Assembly: GCA_031291075.1 (NCBI GenBank)
Contig: JARLJS010000274.1
Span: forward strand, 1 to 52,524
Length of the DNA: 52,524 nt
Reading direction: 5' to 3'
DNA from: Nevskia sp.
GTDB taxonomy: Bacteria; Pseudomonadota; Gammaproteobacteria; Nevskiales; Nevskiaceae
Made by a program: the position numbers and the translations under genes
The notes under the pieces: model-generated
What the model saw: only the letters and a program-made list of their open reading frames with translations
What the model was told of the DNA's origin: nothing
Databases searched by the model: none
Shown: in pieces, positions 1 through 7,752 of the stretch
Layout of the letters: every line of letters begins with the position of its first letter
Numbering within the stretch: the first letter of the stretch is position 1

Positions 1-58
1 CGGCACGTTCCGCATCGGTCATTGCAAGCTTCGTTGCTGGGCGTCCCGTTCTGGCCAT
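1..58 (-). CDS. Probable IS630-family transposase, N-terminal fragment at window edge
   Basis: Reading leftward from an ATG at 58, the minus strand encodes MARTGRPATKLAMTDAERA and runs off the window. The pattern MxRTGRP...L(S/T)DxER is how many IS630-type transposases begin. Only 19 residues are visible, so the assignment rests on resemblance of this N-terminus. The terminal inverted repeat should lie between 59 and about 200, but I could not delimit it or a TA duplication. An unrelated small DNA-binding protein remains possible. Confidence 0.45.
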   Translation of the reverse strand, partial: MARTGRPATKLAMTDAERA

Positions 59-251
59 CGCTGTAGTTTCCCGCACTTGGAAAGTCATGCGACAGCCATG
101 GGTCTATTTAGTTCACGTTACTTTTGAGACATGACACTAGAAGCACGCCGCTGCGGTAACCGCGCGCCATCAGCAACCGCTCGATAGTTGCGCGCGCGGC
201 AAAGCGTGCGCGGACCGCAAGCGCATCGGATAGCACAATCAAAGGACGGAC

Positions 252-503
252 GTGATCAGATCGCTGCTGTGTGCGCTTGTTGTCGTGGCCCTGACCGGTT
301 GCGGCGCGAGAGGCTTCAAGAAAGAGGGCGCCGGCCAGGAGGATTTCGACCGTGATCTTCGCCAGTGCGAATATCAAGTCAACGTCAGCACCAAGACCTG
401 CATACCGGGCGTCTACTGCGACGTAAACAGTGCGCGCAATTTCTGCATGGAGCAGAAAGGCTGGACCATCACACGCGAGTCCGGCCGGTATATGGCGCAT
501 TAA
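252..503 (+). CDS. Small cysteine-rich lipoprotein, function unknown
   Basis: Starts with GTG; 83 residues. A short basic n-region and hydrophobic stretch (residues 1-16) end in a lipobox L-T-G-C with the lipidated Cys at 17, so the protein should be anchored in the envelope after SPase II processing. The mature part has four further cysteines (about 39, 50, 56, 65), enough for two disulfides, in keeping with an oxidising periplasm. No family recognised. The next gene starts 51 bp downstream on the same strand, but a TACAAT hexamer at 522-527 could give that gene its own promoter. Confidence 0.65.
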   Translation: MIRSLLCALVVVALTGCGARGFKKEGAGQEDFDRDLRQCEYQVNVSTKTCIPGVYCDVNSARNFCMEQKGWTITRESGRYMAH

Positions 504-554
504 AACGCGGAAAGTTTTCGCTACAATTCAGGTTCATTACCCGGGAGCCGGCAC

Positions 555-959
555 ATGCTGAGAAAGTTGATCCTCGTTGCAGCTCTGGCAGTTTCCATGA
601 CCGCTCAGGCGCGGCACGGGGCGACATCGCTAAAGGATCCCCCGCCTCTGCCCGTGCCGCAGGGGGAAAAGCCCGAAGTGGTGGAAAAGGCGATTCTCTC
701 GTCGGGTGTGCGGCGCAACTGGATGGTGGTCGACAAGAAGCCCGGCTTGGTCGTGCTGCAATACGCGCCACGCGAATTCTCGGTGACGGTGAACGTGAGT
801 TACGACAGCCAGGCCGTAAAGATCGCCTACAAGGACAGCGCCAACATGGAATACGGCCAGGAAGACGGCCATCCCGTGATCCATCCCAACTACAACCGCT
901 GGGTCAACAACCTGGCGCACGATATCGCGGGCGAATTGACGCTGGGCTCGGTCAAGTAG
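555..959 (+). CDS. Secreted hypothetical protein with conserved IHPNYNRWVNNL motif
   Basis: 134 residues from an ATG preceded by GGGAG. Residues 1-19 form a signal peptide ending TAQA-R, so the product is probably periplasmic. The body contains W-M-V-V...PG-L-V-V-L-Q-Y, then a Y-D-S...I-A-Y-K-D-S segment and a C-terminal I-H-P-N-Y-N-R-W-V-N-N-L motif. This pattern recurs in small uncharacterised secreted or lipoproteins of Proteobacteria. No enzymatic residues recognised. It lies next to the small lipoprotein at 252-503; the joint role is unknown. Confidence 0.65.
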   Translation: MLRKLILVAALAVSMTAQARHGATSLKDPPPLPVPQGEKPEVVEKAILSSGVRRNWMVVDKKPGLVVLQYAPREFSVTVNVSYDSQAVKIAYKDSANMEYGQEDGHPVIHPNYNRWVNNLAHDIAGELTLGSVK

Positions 960-1001
960 GCCGCGCCGGGCACGCACGGCGCCGCCACGGCGGGGGCGGG
1001 C

Positions 1002-1454
1002 TCAGTAGTTGTACGTCAGCAGCAATACCGGCCGATGGGTCTCCGGCGAATATGACACGGACAGCCGCTGCCGCTTGAGCAGGTTGAGCTGGTGCTGCGA
1101 GTCGGCGAACACGTAGCCGCTGATGCCGAGGATGGGCAGCCCCACTCCCAGCCCCACGGCATAACCGACCCAGATGTTGTGCCGTTGTGGACTGCCGTTG
1201 TTCCTGTTGTCGTGATTTTCCGTCTCGGCCACGGCGGACGCGATCGAACCACCGGCCATCACCAGGCCGCCCACCACCATTCCGGCGATGGCGCCGGTGC
1301 GACGGCTCTTTTCATGCTCGATCGCCTGGTCGAGCGCCGCCCGTGCCGAGGGAGACGCCGTGGCATCGTCGGCATGCGCCGCGAAACTTGCGGCCAGCAT
1401 CGCAAGGGCGCCGCACGCACACGTCACCGTTCGCAGGCGCAAAACCTCGATCAT
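1002..1454 (-). CDS. Secreted/membrane hypothetical protein with glycine-rich helices
   Basis: 150 residues. An N-terminal signal peptide (about 1-28, ending AAHA-D) is followed by a charged helix (DQAIEHEKSRR). Then come two hydrophobic glycine-rich segments, around GAIAGMVVGGLVMAGG and YAVGLGVGLPILGISGYVFA, separated by an Asn/His-rich linker. The tail ends LLLTYNY, an aromatic finish. Two short glycine-zipper-like membrane helices in the envelope are likely. No named family recognised. It converges on the upstream + gene across about 40 bp. Confidence 0.6.
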   Translation of the reverse strand: MIEVLRLRTVTCACGALAMLAASFAAHADDATASPSARAALDQAIEHEKSRRTGAIAGMVVGGLVMAGGSIASAVAETENHDNRNNGSPQRHNIWVGYAVGLGVGLPILGISGYVFADSQHQLNLLKRQRLSVSYSPETHRPVLLLTYNY

Positions 1455-1523
1455 GATATCCCCTGAATTGATCTGCCTGCCGGCAGCGGTTTTTGATTGA
1501 CGCCTGCCGGATGATGCCCGGTT

Positions 1524-2252
1524 TCAGTCGCGGCGGGCAACGAGGTTGATCAGGGTTTCTTCCCTTTTGGGGGACGGTGCGATGCCGAACCAGCGTTCCA
1601 TGATGCCGAGGTCGCCACGGCTCCACCACAGATAGGGATAGGACACGCGCTCGGGTGCAACCTCGAAGCCGGCCCGTCGGATCATCGCCAGGTATTCCTC
1701 GGCCGTGCGCTGCACGTCCATCGGGTGGCGGAACAGCAAGCGGATGATCCAGGAGTGGATGTACTTGCGGGTCGACTCGGCGAACAGCAGCAGGCCGCCG
1801 GGTTTGAGCACGCGGCGGAATTCGGCGAGCGCATGTTCCTGCTCCACCAGGTGATGGAAGGTCTGGTGGCAGAACACCATGTCGACCGACTCGGCCGGCA
1901 GCGGCAGGGCGGCGCTGCTGGCCTGCTTGAATTCCACCTCGATGCCGCGACGGCCGGTTTCAGCCTTCGACGCCTCGATCATGCGCGGATCGACGTCGAT
2001 GCCGATCAGCTTGCGCGGCGCGAAGCGCTCGTGCAGCAACGCGAACGAACGCCCCCAGCCGCAGCCAACGTCCACGATCACCGGATTGGAAGGTCTGGGC
2101 TCCGGGATCAGCCGGTCCAGATCGTCCAGCGCACGCTTGAGCACGTGCACCGCCCAGGTTTCGGTATTGAGGAACCAGACGCCGAAGCGCGTCTCGGGGA
2201 CATGGTCCCGGTGGGGCTGCGGGGTGTTGCCGAGGTTTTCGATGTGCTGCAC
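1524..2252 (-). CDS. Class I SAM-dependent methyltransferase
   Basis: About 242 residues if started at the GTG at 2252, which follows GAGGCGG at suitable spacing; the longer open frame upstream overlaps the divergent oxidoreductase. Motif I is V-D-V-G-C-G-W-G-R-S (about 60-69), followed by the acidic I-G-I-D-V-D strand, VDMVFCHQTFHH after motif II, and LKPGGLLLFAEST for the post-motif region: the Methyltransf_11 pattern. The substrate cannot be read from the sequence. It is divergent from the quinone oxidoreductase, 139 bp apart. Confidence 0.8.
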   Translation of the reverse strand: MQHIENLGNTPQPHRDHVPETRFGVWFLNTETWAVHVLKRALDDLDRLIPEPRPSNPVIVDVGCGWGRSFALLHERFAPRKLIGIDVDPRMIEASKAETGRRGIEVEFKQASSAALPLPAESVDMVFCHQTFHHLVEQEHALAEFRRVLKPGGLLLFAESTRKYIHSWIIRLLFRHPMDVQRTAEEYLAMIRRAGFEVAPERVSYPYLWWSRGDLGIMERWFGIAPSPKREETLINLVARRD

Positions 2253-2391
2253 TGGCCGCCTCGAGTTCCTGATGTCCGTTTGTGGTGATTCTACGCACAA
2301 TTGACGCTGTCGCTCACCCGCTGGCGCCCGCGGCGGCGACCGTTGTATGGTGCAGCGCCGCGCCGATGGCGCCATATCACGAGAAGACGCA

Positions 2392-3366
2392 ATGAAGGCG
2401 ATTGTCTGCCGCGAGCTGGGCCCACCCGAAAAGCTCGTGTTCGAGGAGGTGCCGGAGCCGCCGATGGGCCCTGGCCAGGTGCGCATCGCGGTGCAGGGTG
2501 CCGGCGTGAATTTTCCGGACACGCTGATCATCCAGGGCAAGTACCAGATGAAGGCGGCGCCGCCCTTTACGCCCGGCGCGGAAGTGGCGGGGACCGTGCT
2601 GGCGGTGGGCGAGCGGGTGAAGCACGTCAAGGTGGGCGACCACGTGGCCGCCCTGGTGCCGGTCGGCGGCTTTGCCGAGCAGGTGGTGGCCTCGGGCGAC
2701 AGCGTGATGCCGCTGCCGGCGGGAATGGACCCGGTGATCGCCGGGGGCTTCCCCCTCGCCTACGGCACCTCCCTGCATGCCCTCAAGCAGCGCGGCCAGC
2801 TCAAGCCGGGCGAGACGCTGCTGGTGCTGGGCGCCGCCGGCGGCGTGGGCCTGTCCGCGGTGCAGATCGGCAAGCTGATGGGCGCGCGCGTCATCGCCGC
2901 CGCTTCGAGTGCCGACAAGCTGGCGCTATGCAAGGCGCACGGCGCTGACGAACTGGTCGACTACTCCAAGGAAAGCCTGAAGGAAGCGGTGAAGAAGCTC
3001 ACCCGCACGCAGGGCGCGGACGTGATCTACGACCCGGTCGGCGGCGAGCTGGCGCAGGACTGCCTGTCGGCGATCAACTGGAACGGCCGCTACCTGGTGA
3101 TCGGCTTCGCCGCCGGCACCATCCCGGAGATCGCCACCAACCGCCTGCTGCTCAAGGGCGCGTCGGCGGTGGGGGTGTTCTGGGGCGCGTTCGTGGCACG
3201 CGAGCCGAAGGTAAGCCAGGAAAACTTCGAGCAACTGTTCGGCTGGGTCGCCTCCGGCCAGCTCAAGCCCTACGTATCGAAAATCTATCCCTTGAGCCAG
3301 GGGGCGCAGGCCCTGCGCGACATGCTGGAGCGCAAGGTGACCGGCAAGATCGTGCTGAAGGCCTGA
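2392..3366 (+). CDS. Zinc-independent NADPH:quinone oxidoreductase (MDR family)
   Basis: 324 residues from ATG 2392, preceded by GAGAAG. It has the N-terminal GroES-like fold (GVNFPDTLIIQGKY, PFTPGAEVAGTV) and a Rossmann domain with nucleotide loop V-L-G-A-A-G-G-V-G (about 145-153), then YDPVGGELAQDCL and the typical C-terminal end SQGAQALRDM...GKIVLKA. The zinc-binding cysteines of alcohol dehydrogenases are absent, as in QorA-type enzymes. Likely cytosolic NADPH-dependent reduction of quinones or enones. Substrate and physiological role are not determinable here. Confidence 0.87.
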   Translation: MKAIVCRELGPPEKLVFEEVPEPPMGPGQVRIAVQGAGVNFPDTLIIQGKYQMKAAPPFTPGAEVAGTVLAVGERVKHVKVGDHVAALVPVGGFAEQVVASGDSVMPLPAGMDPVIAGGFPLAYGTSLHALKQRGQLKPGETLLVLGAAGGVGLSAVQIGKLMGARVIAAASSADKLALCKAHGADELVDYSKESLKEAVKKLTRTQGADVIYDPVGGELAQDCLSAINWNGRYLVIGFAAGTIPEIATNRLLLKGASAVGVFWGAFVAREPKVSQENFEQLFGWVASGQLKPYVSKIYPLSQGAQALRDMLERKVTGKIVLKA

Positions 3367-3374
3367 GCGATCAA

Positions 3375-3403
3375 CCGGTCCGCCCGCCGCGCGGGCGGAC
3401 CGG
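3375..3403. terminator. Strong hairpin between convergent genes
   Basis: Perfect 13-bp inverted repeat (CCGGTCCGCCCGC / GCGGGCGGACCGG, loop CGC) just after the oxidoreductase stop and before the end of the small minus-strand gene. No T-run follows on either side, so it may be a pause site or 3'-end stabiliser rather than a classical intrinsic terminator. Confidence 0.45.
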
Positions 3404-3421
3404 GGCGTTGCAGAGAGCGGC

Positions 3422-3628
3422 TCAGCCCTTCACGCAGTTCCGGTGCAGCCCAGCGGACGTGTCGGCCATCAAGGTGCCCACGTCGTCCCACTGCGAGTAG
3501 TAGCGCTGGCCGGCGGTGGGCGTGCGAGCCAGGGCCGCGCCGAGTGCCGCGTTGACCGCCAGGGCCATGACCACTGCGACGACCGTCACCGGTATGCCGT
3601 GATCCCGTGCCGTTTTCGTGCTTTGCAT
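3422..3628 (-). CDS. Small single-span membrane or secreted protein, unknown
   Basis: 68 residues. The start is supported by a strong GGAGAGG seven bases upstream of ATG 3628. After a basic N-terminus (STKTARDHG), one hydrophobic segment runs about residues 12-34 (IPVTVVAVVMALAVNAALGAAL). It is either a membrane anchor or an uncleaved signal. The remainder is short and polar, with YYSQWDDVGTLMADT and one Cys near the C-terminus. No family recognised; it probably stands alone. Confidence 0.6.
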   Translation of the reverse strand: MQSTKTARDHGIPVTVVAVVMALAVNAALGAALARTPTAGQRYYSQWDDVGTLMADTSAGLHRNCVKG

Positions 3629-3817
3629 GACAGCCTCTCCAAAATCTGTTTGTCCGTGGGCCGGAGGAGAATTCCGCCGGCACCACTTGGATGCGACCGC
3701 CGTTGCATTTGGATTAAGGCGGGCGCAAATATTTCGGCGCGATGATTTTCCCGGCGGTAGCGCCGACGCCTTTGCCGCACTGCGGCATGGCTGCGGGTCC
3801 GGCCGGGTGGGCTACGG

Positions 3818-3823
3818 TATAAT
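3818..3823 (+). promoter_or_regulatory. TATAAT -10-like hexamer upstream of miaB
   Basis: A perfect TATAAT lies 38 bases before the miaB ATG within the 233-bp gap that precedes it. At the expected distance upstream only GGGTCC is found, so there is no recognisable -35 hexamer. Plausible promoter for the miaB operon; weak evidence. Confidence 0.35.
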
Positions 3824-3861
3824 TGCCGCTTACCCCCAGCGTGACCCGCCCTAAGCCCCTG

Positions 3862-5199
3862 ATGTCAAAGCTTTTCATCAAGACCTTCGGCTGCCAGATG
3901 AACGAGTACGACTCGTCCAAGATGGCGGACGTGCTGAAGGCCTCGCACGGCTACGAGCTGACCACGGACCCGGAGGCGGCTGACCTGCTGCTGTTGAACA
4001 CCTGTTCGGTTCGGGAAAAGGCGCAGGAAAAGGTGTTCTCCGAGCTGGGGCGCTGGAAGGAGTGGAAGAGCGCGCAGCCGGGCCGGGTGATCGGCGTCGG
4101 CGGCTGCGTGGCGAGCCAGGAAGGCGAGGCGCTGGCAAAGCGCGCGCGCATCGTCGACCTGGTGTTCGGGCCGCAGACCCTGCACCGCCTGCCGGAACTG
4201 CTGGAGCAGGCACGCCGCACGCAGCGGCCGGCGGTGGACATCCGCTTTCCGGAAATCGAGAAGTTCGACAAGCTGCCGGAACCGCGCGCCGAGGGTCCCA
4301 CCGCTTTCGTCTCGATCATGGAAGGCTGCAGCAAGTACTGCACCTTCTGCATCGTGCCGTACACGCGCGGCGAGGAAGTGAGCCGGCCGCTGGACGACGT
4401 GCTGGCGGAGATCGCCTCGCTGCTGGAGCAGGGCGTGCGCGAGATCACGCTGCTGGGGCAGAACGTCAACGCCTACCGCGGGCCAATGGCCGGCGGCGGC
4501 AGCTGCGACCTGGCGCTGCTGATCCACGTGCTGGCGCGCTTCGAAACGCTCGGACGCATCCGCTTCACCACCTCGCATCCGGCCGAGTTCGGCGACGCCC
4601 TGATCGAGACCTACGCCACCCAGCCCAAGCTGGCCGGGTACCTGCACCTGCCGGTGCAGTCGGGCTCGGACCGCATTCTGGGCATGATGAAGCGCGGCTA
4701 CAGCCGCGCGCAGTACCTGGACAAGATCCGCCGCCTGCGGCAGGCGCGGCCGGACCTGGCGCTGTCGTCGGACTTCATCGTCGGCTTTCCCTCCGAAAGT
4801 GACGAGGACTTCGAGCAGACCATGGCGCTGATCGAGGAAGCGCGCTTCGACTCCGCCTATTCCTTCATCTACAGCCCGCGGCCCGGCACTCCGGCGGCGA
4901 ACCTGCGCGACAACGTCAAGGTGGAAGTGAAGCAGCAACGGCTGGAACGCCTGCAGGCCCGCATCCGCGAATTCGGCGCCGGGTTCGCGCAGGAGCTGGT
5001 GGGGAGCAGCCAGACCGTGCTGGTGGAGAAGCGCGGGCGCCACGATGGCCAGCTCGCCGGCAGGACGCCGTGCAACCGCTGGCTCAATTTCGACGGTCCC
5101 GACGCCCTCATCGGCCGCTTCGTCGACGTGCAGGTGACCGAGGCGCTGACGAATTCCCTGCGCGGCCGCCTGGCTGGCACTGCGGCGGCTGGCGCGTGA
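3862..5199 (+). CDS. miaB: tRNA-2-methylthio-N6-dimethylallyladenosine synthase MiaB
   Basis: 445 residues from the ATG giving [18 protein letters not shown]. Cytosolic radical-SAM methylthiotransferase adding the 2-methylthio group to i6A37 of tRNAs. The UPF0004 domain holds cluster cysteines C11, C48 and C82; the radical-SAM motif C-x3-C-x2-C is C156/C160/C163 ([14 protein letters not shown]). A TRAM domain ends the protein (VLVEKRG...[18 protein letters not shown]). First gene of an operon; its stop overlaps the GTG of the PhoH-like gene by four bases. Confidence 0.96.
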   Translation: MSKLFIKTFGCQMNEYDSSKMADVLKASHGYELTTDPEAADLLLLNTCSVREKAQEKVFSELGRWKEWKSAQPGRVIGVGGCVASQEGEALAKRARIVDLVFGPQTLHRLPELLEQARRTQRPAVDIRFPEIEKFDKLPEPRAEGPTAFVSIMEGCSKYCTFCIVPYTRGEEVSRPLDDVLAEIASLLEQGVREITLLGQNVNAYRGPMAGGGSCDLALLIHVLARFETLGRIRFTTSHPAEFGDALIETYATQPKLAGYLHLPVQSGSDRILGMMKRGYSRAQYLDKIRRLRQARPDLALSSDFIVGFPSESDEDFEQTMALIEEARFDSAYSFIYSPRPGTPAANLRDNVKVEVKQQRLERLQARIREFGAGFAQELVGSSQTVLVEKRGRHDGQLAGRTPCNRWLNFDGPDALIGRFVDVQVTEALTNSLRGRLAGTAAAGA

Positions 5200-6194
5200 G
5201 CGCACCCGCCCCGCAGCCCGCCCGCGTGGACCTGGTGCTGGAACCGGACGACGGCGCGCGCCTGTCCAACCTGGCCGGACCGTTCGACGCCCATCTGCGC
5301 GCCATCGAGCTGGGCCTCGGCGTGGAGATCCGCAACCGCGGCAACCGCTTCCGCCTGCTCGGCCCGCGCGACGAGATCGAGCGCGCCGAGGACGTGCTGC
5401 GCGACCTGTTCCACCAGGCCGCCGACGGCGTCATCACACCCGAGCAGGTGCACCTGTCGCTGGTCGAGTACGGCGCCGAGCGGCCGGCCTCGGGCGCGGC
5501 GGAGGAAGGCAGCGCGAACGAGATATCGGTGCGGACGCGGCGCGGCGTGGTGCGCGGCCGCAGCCCGCAGCAGAAAGCCTATCTGAGCAACATCGCCAGC
5601 CACGACCTGTCCTTCGGCATCGGCCCGGCCGGCACCGGCAAGACCTACCTGGCTGTGGCCAGCGCGGTGCAGGCGCTGGAGCGCGATCGTGTGCGGCGCC
5701 TGGTGCTGGTGCGCCCGGCGGTGGAAGCGGGCGAGAAGCTCGGCTTCCTGCCCGGCGACATGGCGCAGAAGATCGACCCGTACCTGCGGCCGCTCTACGA
5801 CGCGCTCTACGAGATGCTGGGCTTCGACCGCGTGGCCAGGCTGGCCGAGCGCAGCGTGATCGAAGTCGCGCCGCTGGCCTTCATGCGCGGCCGCACGCTC
5901 AACGAATCATTCATCATCCTCGACGAAGCGCAGAACACCACCGTCGAGCAGATGAAGATGTTCCTCACCCGCATCGGGTTCGGCTCGGTGGCGGTGGTGA
6001 CCGGCGACGTCACCCAGATCGACCTGCCGCGCGGCCAGCTCAGCGGCCTCAAGCAGGCCATGCAGGTGCTGGAAGGCGTGCCGAACATCAGCTTCACCAT
6101 GTTCCGCAATGAGGACGTGGTGCGGCACCCGCTGGTACAGGCCATCGTGCGCGCCTACGACACCCACGAAAACAGAAACAAACCCAACGAATGA
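5196..6194 (+). CDS. ybeZ: PhoH-like ATPase (PhoL/YbeZ)
   Basis: 332 residues from the GTG that overlaps the miaB stop (GTGA). An N-terminal KH-like region ([19 protein letters not shown]) precedes the PhoH ATPase domain with Walker A G-P-A-G-T-G-K-T at 143-150 and Walker B F-I-I-L-D-E-A-Q (D243/E244). Members act with the YbeY ribonuclease in RNA/ribosome quality control; its position directly before ybeY fits. The upstream open frame is excluded because it lies inside miaB. Confidence 0.93.
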   Translation: MSAPAPQPARVDLVLEPDDGARLSNLAGPFDAHLRAIELGLGVEIRNRGNRFRLLGPRDEIERAEDVLRDLFHQAADGVITPEQVHLSLVEYGAERPASGAAEEGSANEISVRTRRGVVRGRSPQQKAYLSNIASHDLSFGIGPAGTGKTYLAVASAVQALERDRVRRLVLVRPAVEAGEKLGFLPGDMAQKIDPYLRPLYDALYEMLGFDRVARLAERSVIEVAPLAFMRGRTLNESFIILDEAQNTTVEQMKMFLTRIGFGSVAVVTGDVTQIDLPRGQLSGLKQAMQVLEGVPNISFTMFRNEDVVRHPLVQAIVRAYDTHENRNKPNE

Positions 6195-6637
6195 GTGCCA
6201 ACCCGATCATCAACGTGCAGCGGCGCGTCGCCGCCGCCGGAGTGCCCGCGCCCGCCACTCTGCGCGCCTGGGTGATGGCGGCGCTGGAAGGCGCCACCCC
6301 GGGCGAGATCACCATCCGCATCGTGGCGGAGGACGAAAGCGCGGTGCTCAACGGCAAGTTCCGCCACAAGCCGTATGCCACCAACGTGCTGTCGTTCCCC
6401 TACGAGGCGGAGGCGCTGAGCGAGCCCGTGCTCGGCGACCTGGTGATCTGTGCGCCGGTGGTGGCGCGGGAAGCGTGCGAGCAGGACAAGGATGCCCACG
6501 CCCACTGGGCGCATATGGTGGTGCACGGGGTGCTGCACCTGCTGGGCTACGACCATATCCAGGAACACGACGCCGAGCGCATGGAAGCGAAGGAACGCCA
6601 GATTCTGGCGCGGCTGGGCTTTGCCGACCCCTATTGA
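6191..6637 (+). CDS. ybeY: Endoribonuclease YbeY (rRNA maturation)
   Basis: 148 residues. The start ATG overlaps the previous stop (ATGA), implying translational coupling. The zinc site [11 protein letters not shown] gives H112, H116 and H122. The conserved upstream segment [14 protein letters not shown] and GDLVIC are also present. Cytosolic metalloenzyme for 16S rRNA 3'-end processing and late 70S quality control. A 150-bp gap follows before corC. Confidence 0.95.
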   Translation: MSANPIINVQRRVAAAGVPAPATLRAWVMAALEGATPGEITIRIVAEDESAVLNGKFRHKPYATNVLSFPYEAEALSEPVLGDLVICAPVVAREACEQDKDAHAHWAHMVVHGVLHLLGYDHIQEHDAERMEAKERQILARLGFADPY

Positions 6638-6787
6638 GCCCGCCCCGGGTCGCCGGCCTGCAATGTTCGGCCGCTAAGCTGGCTAATCCGGCCGATCCTG
6701 TACAATCCGGGAAAAACCTCGTGACTTTCCAGGCAGTTACGGTATAGCAGGTGCGCACGAGGCATAATTTTTGGTAGATCAATACGA

Positions 6788-7657
6788 ATGAACGAAGGTC
6801 CGGGACACAACCCTGCCGGCAAGCAGAGTCCGGGCAGCGCCGGCTGGTGGCGGCGGCTGACCCAACGCATGGCGCGCGGCCCACGCTCGCGCGAGGACCT
6901 GCTCGGCCTGCTGCAGGCGGCGCGCGAGGACAACCTGCTCGACGCCGACGCCGCCGACATGATCCGTGGCGTGTTCGGCACCAGCCAGCTGCAGGTGCGC
7001 GACATCATGGTGCCGCGCGCCCAGATGATCGTGCTCGAGCGCACCTGGCCGCTGGACCGCCTGCTGCGCGAAGTGGTGGAGACCGGCCACTCGCGCTTCC
7101 CGGTGATCGGCGACTCCAAGGACGAGGTGGTGGGGATCCTGCTGGCCAAGGACCTGCTCAAGTTCACCGCCAGCGTACCCGGCTTCGAGGCCGGCACTTT
7201 CGACCTGCGGCGCACGCTGCGGCCGGCGGTGTTCGTGCCGGAGTCCAAGCGCGTCAACGTGCTGCTGAAGGACTTCCGCAAGAGCCACAACCACATGGCG
7301 ATCGTCGCCGACGAGTACGGCGGCGTAGCCGGGCTGGTGACAATCGAGGACGTGCTGGAACAGATCGTGGGCGAGATCGCCGACGAGTTCGACGAGTCCG
7401 AAAGCGCCCACATCCTCAAGCAGGACGACCGCCACTACCTGGTCAACGGCCTTACCCCGATCGGCGAGTTCAACCGCTACTTCGACGCCGAGTTCTCCGA
7501 CCAGGAGTTCGACACCGTGGCCGGACTGGTGATGCATCGCCTGGGCCACATGCCGCGCCGCGGCGAGAGCGTCAGGATCGACCACTTCCAATTCAACATC
7601 CAGCGTGCCGACAGCCGCCGCGTGCACCTGTTGCAAGTGGCTTTGGCACAAACATGA
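6788..7657 (+). CDS. corC: CorC/HlyC-type CBS-domain protein (Mg2+/Co2+ efflux)
   Basis: 289 residues. Two CBS domains (VRDIMVPRAQMIVL...DEVVGILLAKDLL and RVNVLLKDFRKSHNHMAIVADEYGGVAGLVTIEDVLEQIVGEI) are followed by the CorC_HlyC C-terminal domain. No DUF21 membrane domain, so it is the soluble YbeX/CorC form. It sits in the conserved miaB-ybeZ-ybeY-corC order. The 150-bp leader region holds -10-like hexamers TACAAT (6701-6706) and CATAAT (6763-6768), so it may also be transcribed on its own. The stop overlaps an ATG of the next frame (ATGA). Confidence 0.92.
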   Translation: MNEGPGHNPAGKQSPGSAGWWRRLTQRMARGPRSREDLLGLLQAAREDNLLDADAADMIRGVFGTSQLQVRDIMVPRAQMIVLERTWPLDRLLREVVETGHSRFPVIGDSKDEVVGILLAKDLLKFTASVPGFEAGTFDLRRTLRPAVFVPESKRVNVLLKDFRKSHNHMAIVADEYGGVAGLVTIEDVLEQIVGEIADEFDESESAHILKQDDRHYLVNGLTPIGEFNRYFDAEFSDQEFDTVAGLVMHRLGHMPRRGESVRIDHFQFNIQRADSRRVHLLQVALAQT

Positions 7658-7671
7658 GTTTGTGCAAGGGC

Positions 7672-7746
7672 CATCCCGGCGAAGGCCGGGATCCAGGGCG
7701 GAGTGCGCGCCGCCGCCATCTGGATACCGGCTTTCGCCGGTATGAC
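7672..7746. repeat. REPIN-like inverted pair of REP elements
   Basis: Two copies of one ~26-base element face each other: CATCCCGGCGAAGGCCGGGA-TCCAG at 7672-7696 and, inverted, CTGGATACCGGCTTTCGCCG-GTATGAC at 7720-7746, 23 bases apart. Each copy is itself a hairpin. This is the widespread proteobacterial REP whose translations read VIPAKAGIQ or GHPGEGRDP. It sits between corC and the signal peptide of the DUF4105 gene. Confidence 0.8.
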
Positions 7747-7752
7747 AAACCG

